64,000 bases of DNA from Haemonchus contortus (lineage: Eukaryota > Nematoda > Chromadorea > Rhabditida > Trichostrongylidae): contig LS997566.1 of NCBI GenBank assembly GCA_000469685.2, forward strand, positions 36,248,420 through 36,312,419. The letters run 5' to 3'. A program made the position numbers and the translations under genes. Within the stretch, counting starts at the first letter, position 1. The number at the start of each line of letters is the position of its first letter. Of this stretch, positions 42,586 to 53,822 are shown in pieces. Below the pieces are notes generated by a model. That model had not been told where the DNA came from and did no database searches. It was given only the letters and a program-made list of their open reading frames with translations.

Positions 42586-44533
42586 CAGGGTACTTGGTCG
42601 CAATGACCATGCAAGATGAGATGTATACCGCCGTAGGCGGTTTCAGATGCTGATCTCAAATCTGTTCCAAACCTGCTAAACAACCGTGGGAAATAGCTAA
42701 AGAACCAATGCTTTCCTGTGTCATACCATTGTACCAAACGGATCACGGAGCCGAGCAAAGCCTAAATTTGCAATGGTGACGCAGCCGGTAGTATGGTGAA
42801 GTGTCAGGCATGACATTAAGGTTCGACTCCTTGATGCATGCGCTCGTTTTGCATTTTCAATAAAATGCGTCCTAGAAGCCTGAAAACCGTTTTTGAGCTC
42901 AAGGTTGCGCATCTACGGAGCTCTCTGACAATCTAGGAAACTGGAAAAGTTTCACAAGGGGACTGTTTTTCGCATCTCATCGCAACTTCATTCGAGCAAA
43001 AAGGGAATCTGAACATTTGCTCAAAGTAGGTTGCAGAGGCTTCAAGAAGATTGAAAAGTTTACCGGATCAAACGCTCCTCAACATGTTACCGCGAAATAT
43101 CCCAGCCGAAGGTGGTGTCATCGTATTGATTATGCGATTTCTTGCAGCATAATATGAGCATGCTCTAGGAGGGAACGGGAGGTAATGAGAGCTTTCCAAC
43201 CATACATTCCGATGCTATAAAAACAAGCTCCTAATCCGCTGCGGGGATGTCGAGACCGTGAAAAACGAAAACAATGATCCTCTGCGGCTGCCTGGTGATA
43301 ACAGCGACATGGATCCATCACTTCGCGAGAGAAACCTCGTACGTTTGCTAGAATATAGAAGTCCCAATGAGTGAAGGTAGCATGCAAATTCGTGAATTGG
43401 CCCATGAGCTCCAATTATACGGGCTGGTAGAAGAGTCCATGGCCTTCCATAGATTGAGTGTCAAAAAAAGCCGCATTACTTCGTATATGAGAAACACGCT
43501 TTGTATCATTACGAAAGAATGCCGTCAATGGAAATGGAGGGGAAATGCGAGAGGGCATGAGCTTCCCAATTAGCCCCTTATCGAGAACTTACGCTGTCTT
43601 CTATGGTTGAGCTATCAGCTGCCAAACAAGCGGACCGATCTGTCTACTTATGGAAAATAGCAGATAAGTTGATAGGATAAGTTACCATAAAATTAGTATA
43701 GGAATCTGAATGCACGACAGTCAATTCCACTGGATGCCGGTTCATATCAACAGCAAAAGCCCATAGAGGTCAAATCCAAAGCAAGTCGTAAGTATATTCA
43801 GGGTTTGTGTACACGTGTGGTATCATGTCCCTCCGCATCACCACGTTCACCTCGTGGAAGGGCTCCTCGAAAGGACGTTTACCTCAAGAATAAGCGGGTA
43901 ATCATATGTGCACACAAATAGAAAAACTTTTGTTAAAGTGTATTCCTTCAACAGTGCCAGTTAACTTGCATCACCGCTTCGAAGGTGCGGACAGTATTCC
44001 TAGAGTGTGTGGATTGCATCGCTCTCAAATAAGGCTCTGATCAGATGAATCACTTGACCGCCTCCAACACCGAGCTGCCGAAAGTTTCGAAACACGTTCG
44101 GGGTAGCGAGACATATCTATTCGGTCAGTAGTGGTAGAAAAATTTTCATAGCATTACTATTCTCAGGAATCCCAAATCGTGAGGGAGCTCCGTAGATGCC
44201 CAACATTGAACCCAAAAAAGTTTCAACGTTTTGCAAGCGCTTAGGACGCATTTCATTGAAAATGCAAAACAACCGCATGCATCAAGGAGTCGAATCTTGA
44301 TGTCATGCCCACCAGTCCACCATCCTACCGGCTGCGCCGCCATTGCACAGCTATGTTTTTGCTCGACTCAGTGATTCGGTCGGTACAATGGTATAACACA
44401 AGGAGGCATTGGCCCCGTAACACTGTTCCCGAAATCGTTTAGTAGATTTGGAACGCAGATTTGAGTGTTCAAAACCACTTTTGGCGGTATACATCCGATC
44501 TTGAATGGCCACTGCGACCGAGTATCCTTCGCT
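42586..44533. mobile_element. Long inverted-repeat element F1 with tRNA-like module
   Basis: The left arm (about 42586-42905) and right arm (about 44215-44533) are inverted copies of the same sequence with roughly one-fifth divergence. Each arm has, in order inwards, a body (GGTCGCAGTGGCCATTCAAG on the right arm), a tRNA-like module with A-box-like GCGCAGCCGGTAGGATGG and B-box-like AGATTCGACTCC, and a TTTTGCATTTTCAAT stretch. The 1.3-kb centre has two overlapping ORFs (43130-43414 minus, 43367-43573 plus) without recognisable domains. It belongs with F2 and F3. Confidence 0.65.
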
Positions 44534-45094
44534 CGTTAGATCAATAAAGGAAGTAATGGTCTAGAATAAAGCAGAAATGGTAAAGAGAGAATTGGCGTTT
44601 TCAGGGAAAGATGAGGCCTCAAAAAAGTAGCACAACTGAGGGTTGACCAATAATGTGACTGAAAGTTGCATGGAAGAGATCTTTGGACGAGCAGATAAAT
44701 GTTTGTGTCATTGAGTACTGCTGGCTTCAGTAAGCCAAGAACGTCTAAAGTTCCATCCAACCAGCCGATGATCTCGGCACAGGTGATTTTATTTTGCACT
44801 ACTCTCTTACTTACTGCTGCTCTTTCAGATCAGATATTCTGAACAGTATTATTTACAATGAGCAGCAGTGGAATGAGAGAATGGTCCAAAATATAAGTTA
44901 GGCCACGATGATCAGCTGATTGCATTGTCAACAAAGCTGCTGCCCCAATGAGAACAATGGTGCATGGTTGAGGTTCTCAGATCCTGGCCATCGGTGGGCG
45001 TGGCATACAACTCGTACAATTGCTAAATTCCTATGACATCCTAACTATGCCGCTTTTGATTTTGGTTTCATCTTATATGCTATTGTGCAGGCGA
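44534..45094. other. No supported feature
   Basis: No convincing exon. A decayed A-family element may occupy part of the stretch ending near 45250. Confidence 0.35.
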
Positions 45095-45195
45095 GAAGAG
45101 GAGTAGGGAGTGAGGATAGGGAGTGGGGAGGAGGGGAGGGGGAGGGAGGAGGGGGGAGGGGGAGTAGGGAGTGAGGAAAGGGAGTGGGGAGGGGC
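45095..45195. repeat. Purine-rich GA/GGGG tract
   Basis: About 100 bp with almost only A and G on the plus strand, built from GGGAG and GGAGGGGG units with many G-runs. Such tracts can form G-quadruplex or triplex DNA. Confidence 0.85.
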
Positions 45196-45249
45196 AATGA
45201 CCCACTAGCTATATTTCAAAGACAGTCTTTACCATGAACTGTGCTTTCC

Positions 45250-45561
45250 AGAAACTATACTGCAGATATGAAATATGAATGCTGTTTTATAGAGAATATA
45301 ATACTGCAAAGCGGAAGCTATTTCAACAATCTCTGGGTTAATACTCTGATGATTATGCATTATATGGAGAAGTTCTACTACAACATCTACGACAAACCAG
45401 AAAGGTATGCTACTGTAAATGAAGCTCAGCATAAGAACAGAAAAGAATTTTGCTTAGAGGCACACTCTAGTACAATTATCGGTGACCGAACAGTAGTATA
45501 CGTAGCATTGCGTTTTGGAAACGTACAAATGTATACTACTAATGCATGCCTCATGAAATGA
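45250..45561 (+). CDS. Candidate terminal exon, about 100 codons
   Basis: After GTGCTTTCCAG (45241-45251) the frame stays open for about 100 codons to TGA. It reads NYTADMKYECCFIENIILQS, then MHYMEKFYYNIYDKPERYAT and AHSSTIIGDRTVVYVALRFG. The composition is strongly coding-like. ADMKYEC faintly recalls the MKYDC motif of CAP/SCP secreted proteins, but the rest does not fit. The acceptor coincides with an A-family terminus (inverse of AAAGCACAGTTCATGG), so an inserted element may supply the splice site. Product unknown. Confidence 0.4.
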   Translation, partial: RNYTADMKYECCFIENIILQSGSYFNNLWVNTLMIMHYMEKFYYNIYDKPERYATVNEAQHKNRKEFCLEAHSSTIIGDRTVVYVALRFGNVQMYTTNACLMK

Positions 45562-45742
45562 AACAGTGCCTGTATTCTTTGATCTGCCTTATGAGTCTCT
45601 ATAATTTCTTACCTTACCGCCTCCTGTTTTTTCATTCTACGATGCTATGACACCCAAAAATCACAGTGGAGAAACATTGCTCTTCTAGAACGAATAAGGT
45701 AAAAAAGTCCTACTGATTTCTAATGTTCATAATCAGATCTTA

Positions 45743-47001
45743 CGAGGGTTGCCTTTTATATTTTGAGATTCGGCAACACTAGTGTAGCAATCTAGCAATT
45801 GACACCACTATCGTGAAGTTTTACTATTTTGAGGTTATGTTGCAAAATTTGAGCGCGATTTGTGTTGTTTACACTAAGTTATAAGATTTTGTTCAGGCCA
45901 AGTTATGGGGTTGAATCGCGAGCATTTTCACGCGAGTATTTTCTGCAACTTTCGACTTGGACTAACTCAACAGCAATGCATGGACGAACTTAGTTCAATT
46001 TTTTGTTATTAAGCTCCATCCAGGGCCAGTGTTTATCGATGGTACAGTGACTTCAGCCGAGGTCGTAGTTCACTCGAAGAAGAATTTCATGGAGGTCGTC
46101 CAAAATCAGTTGTTGTTCCGGAAACCGTTGATACTGTGCAAAAACAAATATTGCAAGAGCGCCATGTGACCTATCGTAAGATTGGGACAACGTTAGGCAT
46201 TAGTGGGACCAGCATACATTCAATATTGCATGAACATTTGACTGTAAAAAAAATTGTTTTCGAAAAATTTGTCAATCTCCCAAAAAAGAGACTCGTGTCG
46301 ATTGGTCGAAAGAAATGCTCAAAAAATACGATCGCGGTGCTTCGAAACACGTCTATGACATCGAGACAGGTGGTGGATTATGGATTTATGCGTATGAGCC
46401 CCGAAAGGGAACAGTTGTCGACCGTATGGGTATTTCAAGACGAGCCAAATCCAACAAAGGCTGTCCGCGCACCAAGCACTTCCGAGCAATTGATCTCCTG
46501 TTTCTTTGGGAAAAACTGGACATGTCGCAACCGTACACTAGGACAAGCAGAATAATAAATTCTGAGTGGTATACCACCATTTGTTTGCCAGTTGCCTTCC
46601 AAAAAATAAGGAAAACCAACTGCCGAAGACGAATCACTCTTCACCACGACAATGCGAGCTCCCACACATCGGCTCAAACAACTGCATATTTTACCAGCCG
46701 AAACAACGATTTGATAAGTCACTAGCTATATAGTTTTCGGGTGACTTCTTATTATCCCTTACGTAAAAAATAAAAATAGAGGTCAACGTTTTTTGACACC
46801 TGAAGAAGCTGTTAATGCGTTCAGAATCCATGTTCTAGAGTTACCTACATCAGAGGGGCAAAAGTGCTTCAAAAATTGGTTCGAGCCCATGCAAAAGTGT
46901 ATAGATCTTAATGAAGAGAATTTTGAAAGGCAGCAAAACGATTTTCAATAAATAGTATTTGTTTCTGTTCTCAAATCTCAAAATATAAAAGGCAGCCTAC
47001 G
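45743..47001 (+). mobile_element. Mariner element M3
   Basis: Terminal repeats start CGAGGGTTGCCTTTTATATT (left) and, inverted, CGTAGGCTGCCTTTTATATT (right), flanked by TA (45741-45742, 47002-47003). The length is 1259 bp. The plus strand has a decayed transposase: N-terminal helix-turn-helix part (NREHFHASIFCNFRLGLTQQ; GRSSLEEEFHGGRPKSVVVP), LGISGTSIHSILHEHL, the first catalytic region IYAYEP without its GDE, STVWVFQDEPNPTKAVRAPS, and the second Asp in LHHDNASSHTSAQTT. About 16 bp before the third Asp is deleted (near 46735), with later stops. A third mariner lineage, distinct from M1 and M2. Confidence 0.94.
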
Positions 47002-47003
47002 TA

Positions 47004-47490
47004 TAAGCTATTATCACTTGCCCCATTAACCATTAAAATTTCCTCACTTAATTAGATAAAATGTGCCAGGGCCAGTACCGAAGGGGTTGTGGTCTTAGAC
47101 ATGATAATCCAATTTAATGTTTACAAGGATCTTCGTTTTCCAAAGCGACATTACCATCAAAAATGACTATGGATCATAACCAAATACATCTCGGCACTGC
47201 CCGAAATGAAACTACCGCAGGTGTCCGCAGTTTAACCGGATTTTGTGCAGCTACATATAATCTTGATTTTATAATAGTATATACCCTATCTCAAAGGATG
47301 GAAAAGGGGCGCGAGATTTTAAAATCGGTCACGCGAGCCATGGCGGCCTCCATTTGTGAGGGGGTGTCTTCCTCTTTCATGGGATCCATTCGAGTCACCC
47401 TTTTCTTTTTCTGCCCTTACTGCTTCATTCTCAAAGCCTCCATATCCACGTCCTATTCTCCTGTGAGATATCCTAATGACTTGCTTTCAG
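47004..47490. other. No supported exon
   Basis: A 117-codon ORF (47163-47516, plus) has no splice support and overlaps the acceptor of the next exon in a different frame. It is more likely intronic. Confidence 0.35.
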
Positions 47491-47734
47491 TTTCGAAGAT
47501 TTCTATCGGAAATTAAGAACTAATTACTGGGAACGATCCCAGGCACGTTTCACATCTTATTTTTTCCAACATCTTCAATATGGTGCAGTGATTAAGGTCT
47601 CTGGTGGTGGCGCCACCAGTCAAACGCGCGAGAGTAGCAGTGGAAAGCAATGGAAAAGAGTCGGAAACAAGGCAGGTTTTGTTAGTTGCTCTCCCAGTAA
47701 AAACATGCAAGTTATTCAGGCAAGAGTCCAATAA
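47491..47734 (+). CDS. Terminal exon, 80 codons, function unknown
   Basis: It follows the strong acceptor GACTTGCTTTCAG, takes one base, then is open for 80 codons to TAA. It reads FEDFYRKLRTNYWERSQARF, then TSYFFQHLQYGAVIKVSGGG and a Ser/Lys-rich tail ending QVIQARVQ. Neither of the other frames is open across it. There is no methionine near the start, consistent with an internal splice. The intron upstream probably contains mariner M3. No family recognised. 47735-47952 holds nothing I can support. Confidence 0.5.
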
Positions 47735-47952
47735 GGCAACTATTGGGACAATTGGAAAGACAAATTTTCACTGCAACTGATGGTCAACTGAACAAAATAA
47801 TATAAAGTTCGAATGCTTCTAGCGCTGAAGATCAGTAAAATTTATTCGATGCACCCCTGCGTGCCTCGCGTACGACTCCCAATAGAAATTGCATAGGCGC
47901 TTCAAATACGTACAGAATCATGACCGTGAAATTGCGACGAGCACTCAATGTA

Positions 47953-49534
47953 CAGGGTGTCCCAAAATAATGGGCGCGAAAATTCAGAAATTTTTAAGGT
48001 AGGAATGTCTATCAAATTCACATTACCTGCGATTAATTAGTTGCATAAGGTTTTCTTGCAATATGCATAGTTACTGATGTGAAACTCCCAACATCTTTCA
48101 GGTGGAGGAGGCCCATTCAATGCCACTTGCAATCACTGACATGTTAGAGGCAGAAGGACATTATGAAAACCCTTGTGATTCTTGTAATATCCGTAGAGGA
48201 AGCTAATAAACCACACAGAGAAGAAGGTTCCTCAAAGACAAGCTGAGAGAGGTTAGAAAGGCCAGCGTTCCCAAAGATGAAGTGAAAGGATAAAGTTTTT
48301 GAGTTTTTTCAATCAACCCCATCTGAGGTATGCGCCCCTGTACTGGACTTCCATTCAGAACCGTGGTGACGTAATGAGTGCGTCTGGGCTTATACAATGA
48401 CTTGCGGTGGCCAGCCGATGTACAAGTCAGTGCTGTTATTCTCCCAGACAAGTCTGGTATCAATCAACCAATCCCGGAGGGATGGAAGGCTTGGTTGCCC
48501 TAGACGAGCATCGATCTGGGATTCGAACCCCTGGCCGTGCGTGTGAGATAGTGCGCCACTTGTCACTATACCATCTCCTACCTCGTCCCCAGAGATAGGG
48601 CTATTAAAATCGCCCATTCGCGAGTCGATCGCGATATTGGGTGACCCATCAAAAAGACTGAGGCAGGAATTACTGAAGTTGTCGGTGAAACGGATTGTCA
48701 AGCAGAATATCCTTTGTCTTTCTCCCGTATGCAGAAATGTCGTTTCAATTACGATCTCAACAAACACCGCAGGGCCAAAAAATGCAGAAAGTCGCAAACC
48801 CATTCAGTGGAGACACGCAACACTTCATCGTTTTGCCTGGCCAAAAAGATTTCACGATGAAGCCATCCCTCAAGAACTAACACGTCCGCGTTCTGGATAG
48901 GACTATCTAACGTGCAATCTCTCCCAAAAAGGTTACTATAAGAGCAGAAAAATAATGTTTTTTTGAGGAAGTCACTGGCTAGAGTAAGGCGTTCGCAGTT
49001 TCGTCGGTGCAAACGTGGAAATTGACTAAGACCAGTACTCAAAGAGCGCAATGGACATAGTGAAGCACTGATCCGACTACGTTTCCTGAAACAGCTCGGA
49101 ATCCTTACAGCAGGACGTTACTCGAGCACATAGAACCAAAGCTTGCCCGCGAGTGAAGCCGCCGACAACTAGTCGACTCCATGGGCAGAAAGGAATAGCC
49201 ATCCTATTTTCCGGAGCTTGACTCACTTGACTCCCTTGTATGGTCCCTGATTAGAAGAGAACCTGTCGAGATCGCATTAGTTTGGAGTCCTAGAAAGCAG
49301 GACTGGAAAACGGCTGGGAAGAAATGGGGAAGGGTACCTGCGTGCTACATGCGATCAGGTCGTGAGCAAACTTCGGGACTCCATCCGCGCTCATGAGGGA
49401 TATTTGAAATGTAATTGTAGCATGTTATAGCAAATAGTGTTAGCTAACGAGCATAGAAATGCCATCATCTTTCTAAACTGAGAAGCTTCCAATATATCGT
49501 TATGAATTGGTGCCCATAATTTTGTGACACCCTG
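47953..49534 (+). mobile_element. Tc1/mariner-superfamily element T2 with SINE insertion
   Basis: Left end CAGGGTGTCCCAAAATAATG after TA (47951-47952); right end CATAATTTTGTGACACCCTG followed by TG (mutated TA). Colinear with T1: TCAAATTCACATTACCTG, CATTCAATGCCACTTGCAAT and the transposase stretch NKHRRAKKCRKSQ. It is 1582 bp because a SINE of about 300 bp sits at 48281-48586. The transposase is decayed. Confidence 0.92.
48281..48586 (-). repeat. tRNA-derived SINE, best copy S3
   Basis: Minus strand: A-box-like TGGTATAGTGACAAGTGG, B-box GGTTCGAATCC (near 48520-48530), body, and 3' end TTTATCCTTTC. It is flanked by imperfect direct repeats TCCCAAAGAT (left) and CCCCAGAGAT (right), as expected of LINE-driven insertion. 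Its absence from T1 at the homologous place confirms the boundaries. Confidence 0.88.
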
Positions 49535-49639
49535 TGCAGGCCATGTCTTGAAAACCCTAAACGAAAACGGCACCCATGAATAGAATGGAAGAAATGAAAG
49601 GTTTGCTTGGCCGGGCGATTATCAAGCCGCGATTTAATC

Positions 49640-49692
49640 GCCAGTCAGTGTGGATGATAGTGCGCCTCTTGGAACTACACCATCTTCGGAAC
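49640..49692 (-). repeat. SINE head fragment S5
   Basis: GATAGTGCGCCTCTTGGAAC followed by TACACCATCT matches the tRNA-like head of S3 (plus-strand orientation). Only the first 50 bp or so is present. The rest of 49535-50426 shows nothing supported. Confidence 0.6.
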
Positions 49693-50426
49693 TACAAAGA
49701 AGTGGTACGTAAAGAAATGATTCTGGAGATGGTGCTCTCAGACTAGTTCCCAAGCGCTTTTGTGACAAGCGTCAATTCCGATGAAATGCAGCAATCATTT
49801 GAACATCTTGTTTTTGTAAATGCACCTGAAAAAAAAAACCAAAAGGAGTGAATCATTGCATTTTTATATACATATGTTGAAGTCTACTATTACAGTACCA
49901 ATGGGCGTCCAATATGTTTGTTATTGTGAACAGGACAAGTCAATCCGCCCTTGCTTATACTGGAACACTCGGCTCTCAGTAAGGATTCTCGAATTCTAAA
50001 TCGATCTTATGAATTAGGTAGATTCAACTCATTAACGAACACTTGAAAGTGTTGGAATAACTACCACAAGGAAATGTTTATATGAAATATAATTCACTGC
50101 ACGTGCTCCAAACTTCTGCGGTAGCGGGACGGATCTGTGTATAGAGAGTAGCATACTCTGCAGATCACTCATTGCTTCTTAGGACAGACAAAGACAGTAG
50201 CAAATTCCTCTTCTTCTTTACAAGAAGCAAGTACAGGCCTCCATGATCATCTTACAAAATTATCGCTCTCTACAAGCAATCTGCACCATGTACTACTACA
50301 GAGCAGCTCATTCCATAATTAGCTGCAGCTGATTCTTACATTAGTTCAACTGTCTTGCCTGTCTTGAGGCTCTTCAGAGCAGTTTCCTAGGGCGAGGGTT
50401 GCGATACTGTTTACTATATCCCATAG

Positions 50427-50529
50427 GTCTCAAAACTGGCAAAAATGGAGGCGAAACTCGCTTACACTTTCTACACACCAAAAGCGGTCCGGTATGATAC
50501 CAAAAATAACATCGATGAGCTTTATCCTT
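50427..50529 (+). CDS. Candidate exon
   Basis: Acceptor CTGTTTACTATATCCCATAG, 34 open codons plus one base (MEAKLAYTFYTPKAVRYDTK, then NNIDELYP), donor CCTT|GTAAAT. The peptide looks coding. A different frame from an earlier acceptor (GAGGCTCTTCAG at 50378) is also open to a GTATGA donor, so which is used is uncertain. Product unknown. Confidence 0.35.
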
Positions 50530-50894
50530 GTAAATGAATTTTGCTCTCAACCCCGTCTCGCACTACGCTCTGCAAAGATCGACCTCCATATTGAAGTGAC
50601 AGCGAATGGCTGGCACGATAGACGGACTGCAACGTCACGGAATGACTACAGTCTGTTGAATAGGCACCAACATTCTCGGACTGATCGGATTACAAAAGAT
50701 GCGAGGCCAGAAGGGCGTCATCATCCTAGAAGACGATGCAGGCAGTAGGCAGATCAAGGATCACCTCCACTTACTCTTATGAATCTTTTCACTTTTTCGC
50801 ATAACCGAGCTAAAAGCACGGAGCCACAGCCAATATCCATTTTCTGTTGCGGACATCACAACTACTAAAATATATGCTGCATATTTGGATTTAA
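50530..50894. other. Possible further coding sequence
   Basis: A frame reading KIDLHIEVTANGWHDRRTAT is open around 50575-50748 but lacks clear splice sites. Confidence 0.25.
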
Positions 50895-51467
50895 AGGCAC
50901 AGATCACGATAATTTTGGGTTGTCAAGATTATAGTGAAAATGGACGACAAGATCGAAACTAGTGCGATGAAGGTGGAGAAACGCGTGAATCGGTGTTTCC
51001 AAACTTAAAAAAGGCTTCGAGAAATCGTTAAACAGTGGGCTGGACGAGAATGAGTTCAAAGAAAATGAGGAAGAGTGGGGCGTTTGGACGAGCTATACAA
51101 TGTGTCTCATTGCGTACACGTGGGTCCTGGCGCGAATAAAAGACAGTGGTAAGCGAAAATTCATTCACTTATAAGCATAAATAAACAAAAAACCCCAGTT
51201 ACAGCAAAAGTAGCTCACCTTTTCCAGCCTCCAAGAGTAGGGAACTAAATAAGGGATCGCGGCAGCAAAAAGAATTACAGGGGAAAAAAGAGTAGGAGAA
51301 AAGCATCGCCTCATCACTCGGCGACAGCTTATTGTGTGTGGGTCCTAGAACGAAAATTTGCAATTTGTATTGTCTCGACACTCGTCTCTGACGTCTGACG
51401 TGACATCGATGGAGAGGCGGGAAGGTCATCGACGTCCCCGCCCACTGAAGTATCGTGAACTGTGCCT
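50895..51467. mobile_element. TTAA-site inverted-repeat element, copy A6
   Basis: TTAA on both sides (50891-50894, 51468-51471); ends AGGCACAGATCACGATAATT and the inverse AGTATCGTGAACTGTGCCT. The interior is in the opposite orientation to A4/A5 (GACGAGCTATACAATGTGTC; CGTACACGTGGGTCCTGG). No transposase. Confidence 0.9.
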
Positions 51468-52271
51468 TTAAGTCGGATCGCACAACTAATGCTGTGCTCT
51501 TCTCCCTTTTGTGTTGCGTTGGCCTGCCGCCAGCATTACTTTCGAATTTGGATGCTCAGTTACAAGAAAAAAGGAGCTATGATTTTCCGTTCAGACACAA
51601 CAACACACTTCGTGAACGCATTACCCGTCATTAGCGAAGTTCTGCTCAAGCCATATTGTTTACGGAACACGTTTCAGCTCTCCCCAATTCATAGTTCCAC
51701 TTGAATTTCGCTCATTCCGCGCACGCTCGGTTCTCATTCCTGCCGTCAACTATCGGTGTTTTCATCATGCCGCCTGTGCACTCGAATCAGGATCCTCCAG
51801 AAGAACTCCGCACGTCTCGCCCTCAAGGGGTAACGTTCACCCGGACCACCAACCGTCAGTGTCCCTCTCTTATAAATTTGAACAGCCTAGCTCCATGCTG
51901 ATAAATTTTTGCATGCACCCTACTCCTGTAAGAGGGGTCCAATCCCGTCACCTATTAACGGTATTGCTACACTGCCGCCTGTACTTCTACAAAGTTTGAA
52001 CGCCATAAGTTCAAGGGAACAGGGTTAAGAGTTTACGGTTAAGTACACACATCGACATACCCCAAGACACACCGACACATACGCACATATATACACACCG
52101 ACAAATAAACGGACACAGCTATATTAGTAAGATCAGGATGGTATGTGAGCGCATAGCAGACCTCCTGAAATGCTGAGAAAGTCCGTTCAACAGCAACAAG
52201 CCCCAACGAAAAACGCTACCTGCGCGCGACACCCATTTGGACAGTCCACACTTTGTTTCTTTCTTTATCAG
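51468..52271. other. Upstream region of the 52.3-53.8 kb gene
   Basis: A possible first exon at 51768-51830 reads MPPVHSNQDPPEELRTSRPQ to a GGG|GTAACG donor, but its phase does not fit the next exon. From 51870 a copy of the AATTTGAACG-type dispersed repeat and CA-rich sequence (52040-52110) follow. Confidence 0.3.
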
Positions 52272-53822
52272 AGGTGCCATCTAACTTACCTCAGGCAGTT
52301 CAGACTAGCAGTTCTGCAGAGCAAGTATCAAAAAGATCGTTTCGTCTAAGGTGGAGTTTCTGGCGTGTCACGGTGAAAACGACATAAAAATTAGTAGAGA
52401 AGACTCGAATCAAGACGCCTTTTGCCCTCTCATCATTGGCAAGATACTATCCAAACTTTCACCACTTCCACAAAGTTTTTCATCGTGACAACGACAGAGG
52501 TCGCTTTACCACAAACTGGAGCCACATAATTTGTGAGGTCAACATGATCGTGAAGCGTTCCACCGGGCAGACAAGCGAACAAATATTTCGGTTGCAACGA
52601 AATATTGAATTCAACTAGTCTAGGACAGAGCTTAGCAGTAGACCCTGCTCTGTGACTATCATAGCGAAAATGAGTGAAATCCAGGTTTGGCTCTGGGGCA
52701 GTTTCGCTTCTGGGGCCGCTGAATGATATGGAGGTATTTAAAAGTGACGTGGTGCTCTCCAGTCCATACGATTATTTAACCCACCAGCTCTTCCCTATGA
52801 TCTCGATGAAGGAAAAAAAGGTAGGATGTGTTTCTACACGAGATTTATTTTCTGTGACTTTTCGGAGTATCGCTTCACTAAATTTCCCAATGCTTATCTA
52901 ATCTAACATTAACTGCATGAAGGATAAAAGGTTAAAGCTTACGGACGTTCCGTCAGTGGGATGCACATTCGACACCCCGCATTCGACCTCCATTCAAAAT
53001 TGCAGTCATTATTAAATGCGTACGGGCTTCAAACCTGTGACCGTACATGTGTAATAACGTGCCGCTCACCACCTTCGCCCATATTAACTGGATAACCCAA
53101 AAAATATGTAACTGTGATAGTGTTGTTATATGGCGGATACATGCCAATAGACTTTTCTTAGTCACGTGTCTTACACGGGAAGCTATCTCTTCATTGCTGC
53201 ACATGAAAACATGAGAAACTGCGAACACCTTATTCTTTTACGGCAGCAAGGATGGTACATACTGGATAGGGATCAGAATCATCGAAAACAGACCACTCAA
53301 CATTCACTTGGAAAGAACAGTGGCATTATAAAAATACTTTTTCCAGATCAAGTTTGCCTACTCAAATACTGGCGGTAGTGTTCTCTTCTCTAAGGCGCTC
53401 CCACGCGTTTTTTATGCAATGGCTCTCGGTGGACTATCAGTCCCTTCAGAGAAGGTCTTGGTTTCTCCGATGTCTTTTTTACGAATGAGTGATGACTCCC
53501 TCGAGTTGAGTGGTTCACCATACAAAGGACAAATTTTTTTGGATGGAATCGACTTTTTGGTGAGCATTATTTTCCATAATTGCACTGTTATTTTTGCTTT
53601 CACAAAATACTTATTTCAAATCGGTCTCAAAATTTTTACCGAATGTTTAAGAAGAAAACGAATTTACGGTAACAAAAACGGTGTATCTCCTTGAAATGTC
53701 AATAGTTTACGACAATTTCCAAAAATTCTCTGAAACGCACTTTTCCAATACTCGAATGCAATAGAAGCTGGTTTTTTCTTTTGCTTTCTTAGATTCCACC
53801 AGGTCAATGCTTGGTAGCATAG
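52272..53822 (+). CDS. Multi-exon host gene 3' part, function unknown
   Basis: Four exons join in consistent phase. Exon a (52272-52350) follows GTTTCTTTCTTTATCAG and reads VPSNLPQAVQTSSSAEQVSK. Exon b (52685-52820) reads FGSGAVSLLGPLNDMEVFKS then DVVLSSPYDYLTHQLFPMIS. Exon c (53347-53559) follows ATACTTTTTCCAG, has 71 open codons (KFAYSNTGGSVLFSKALPRV, then FYAMALGGLSVPSEKVLVSP) and ends at TTTG|GTGAGC. Exon d (53793-53822) follows CTTTTGCTTTCTTAG and ends IPPGQCLVA plus TAG. Exons c and d have excellent splice sites; the a donor (AAG|GTGGAG) and the b acceptor (AATCCAG) are weaker. A SINE fragment lies in the b-c intron. The 5' exons are not located. I do not recognise the protein. Confidence 0.55.
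52918..53092 (-). repeat. tRNA-derived SINE, partial copy S4
   Basis: It has the 3' tail (plus strand GAAGGATAAAAGG) and the sequence CGACCTCCATTCAAAATTG, with part of the head (ACGTGCCGCTCACCACCTTC). The middle is deleted relative to S1 and S3. It lies in an intron. Confidence 0.7.

Noticed and set aside
46386..46722. Minus-strand ORFs over 80 codons
   Set aside because: They are antisense shadows of the mariner M3 transposase.
48510..48590. A tRNA gene on the minus strand (good B-box)
   Set aside because: It is the head of a SINE: body, tail, target duplications and other copies are present, and no cloverleaf closes.
49640..49692. An exon ending at G|GTACGT near 49700
   Set aside because: The sequence is a fragment of the SINE tRNA-like head.
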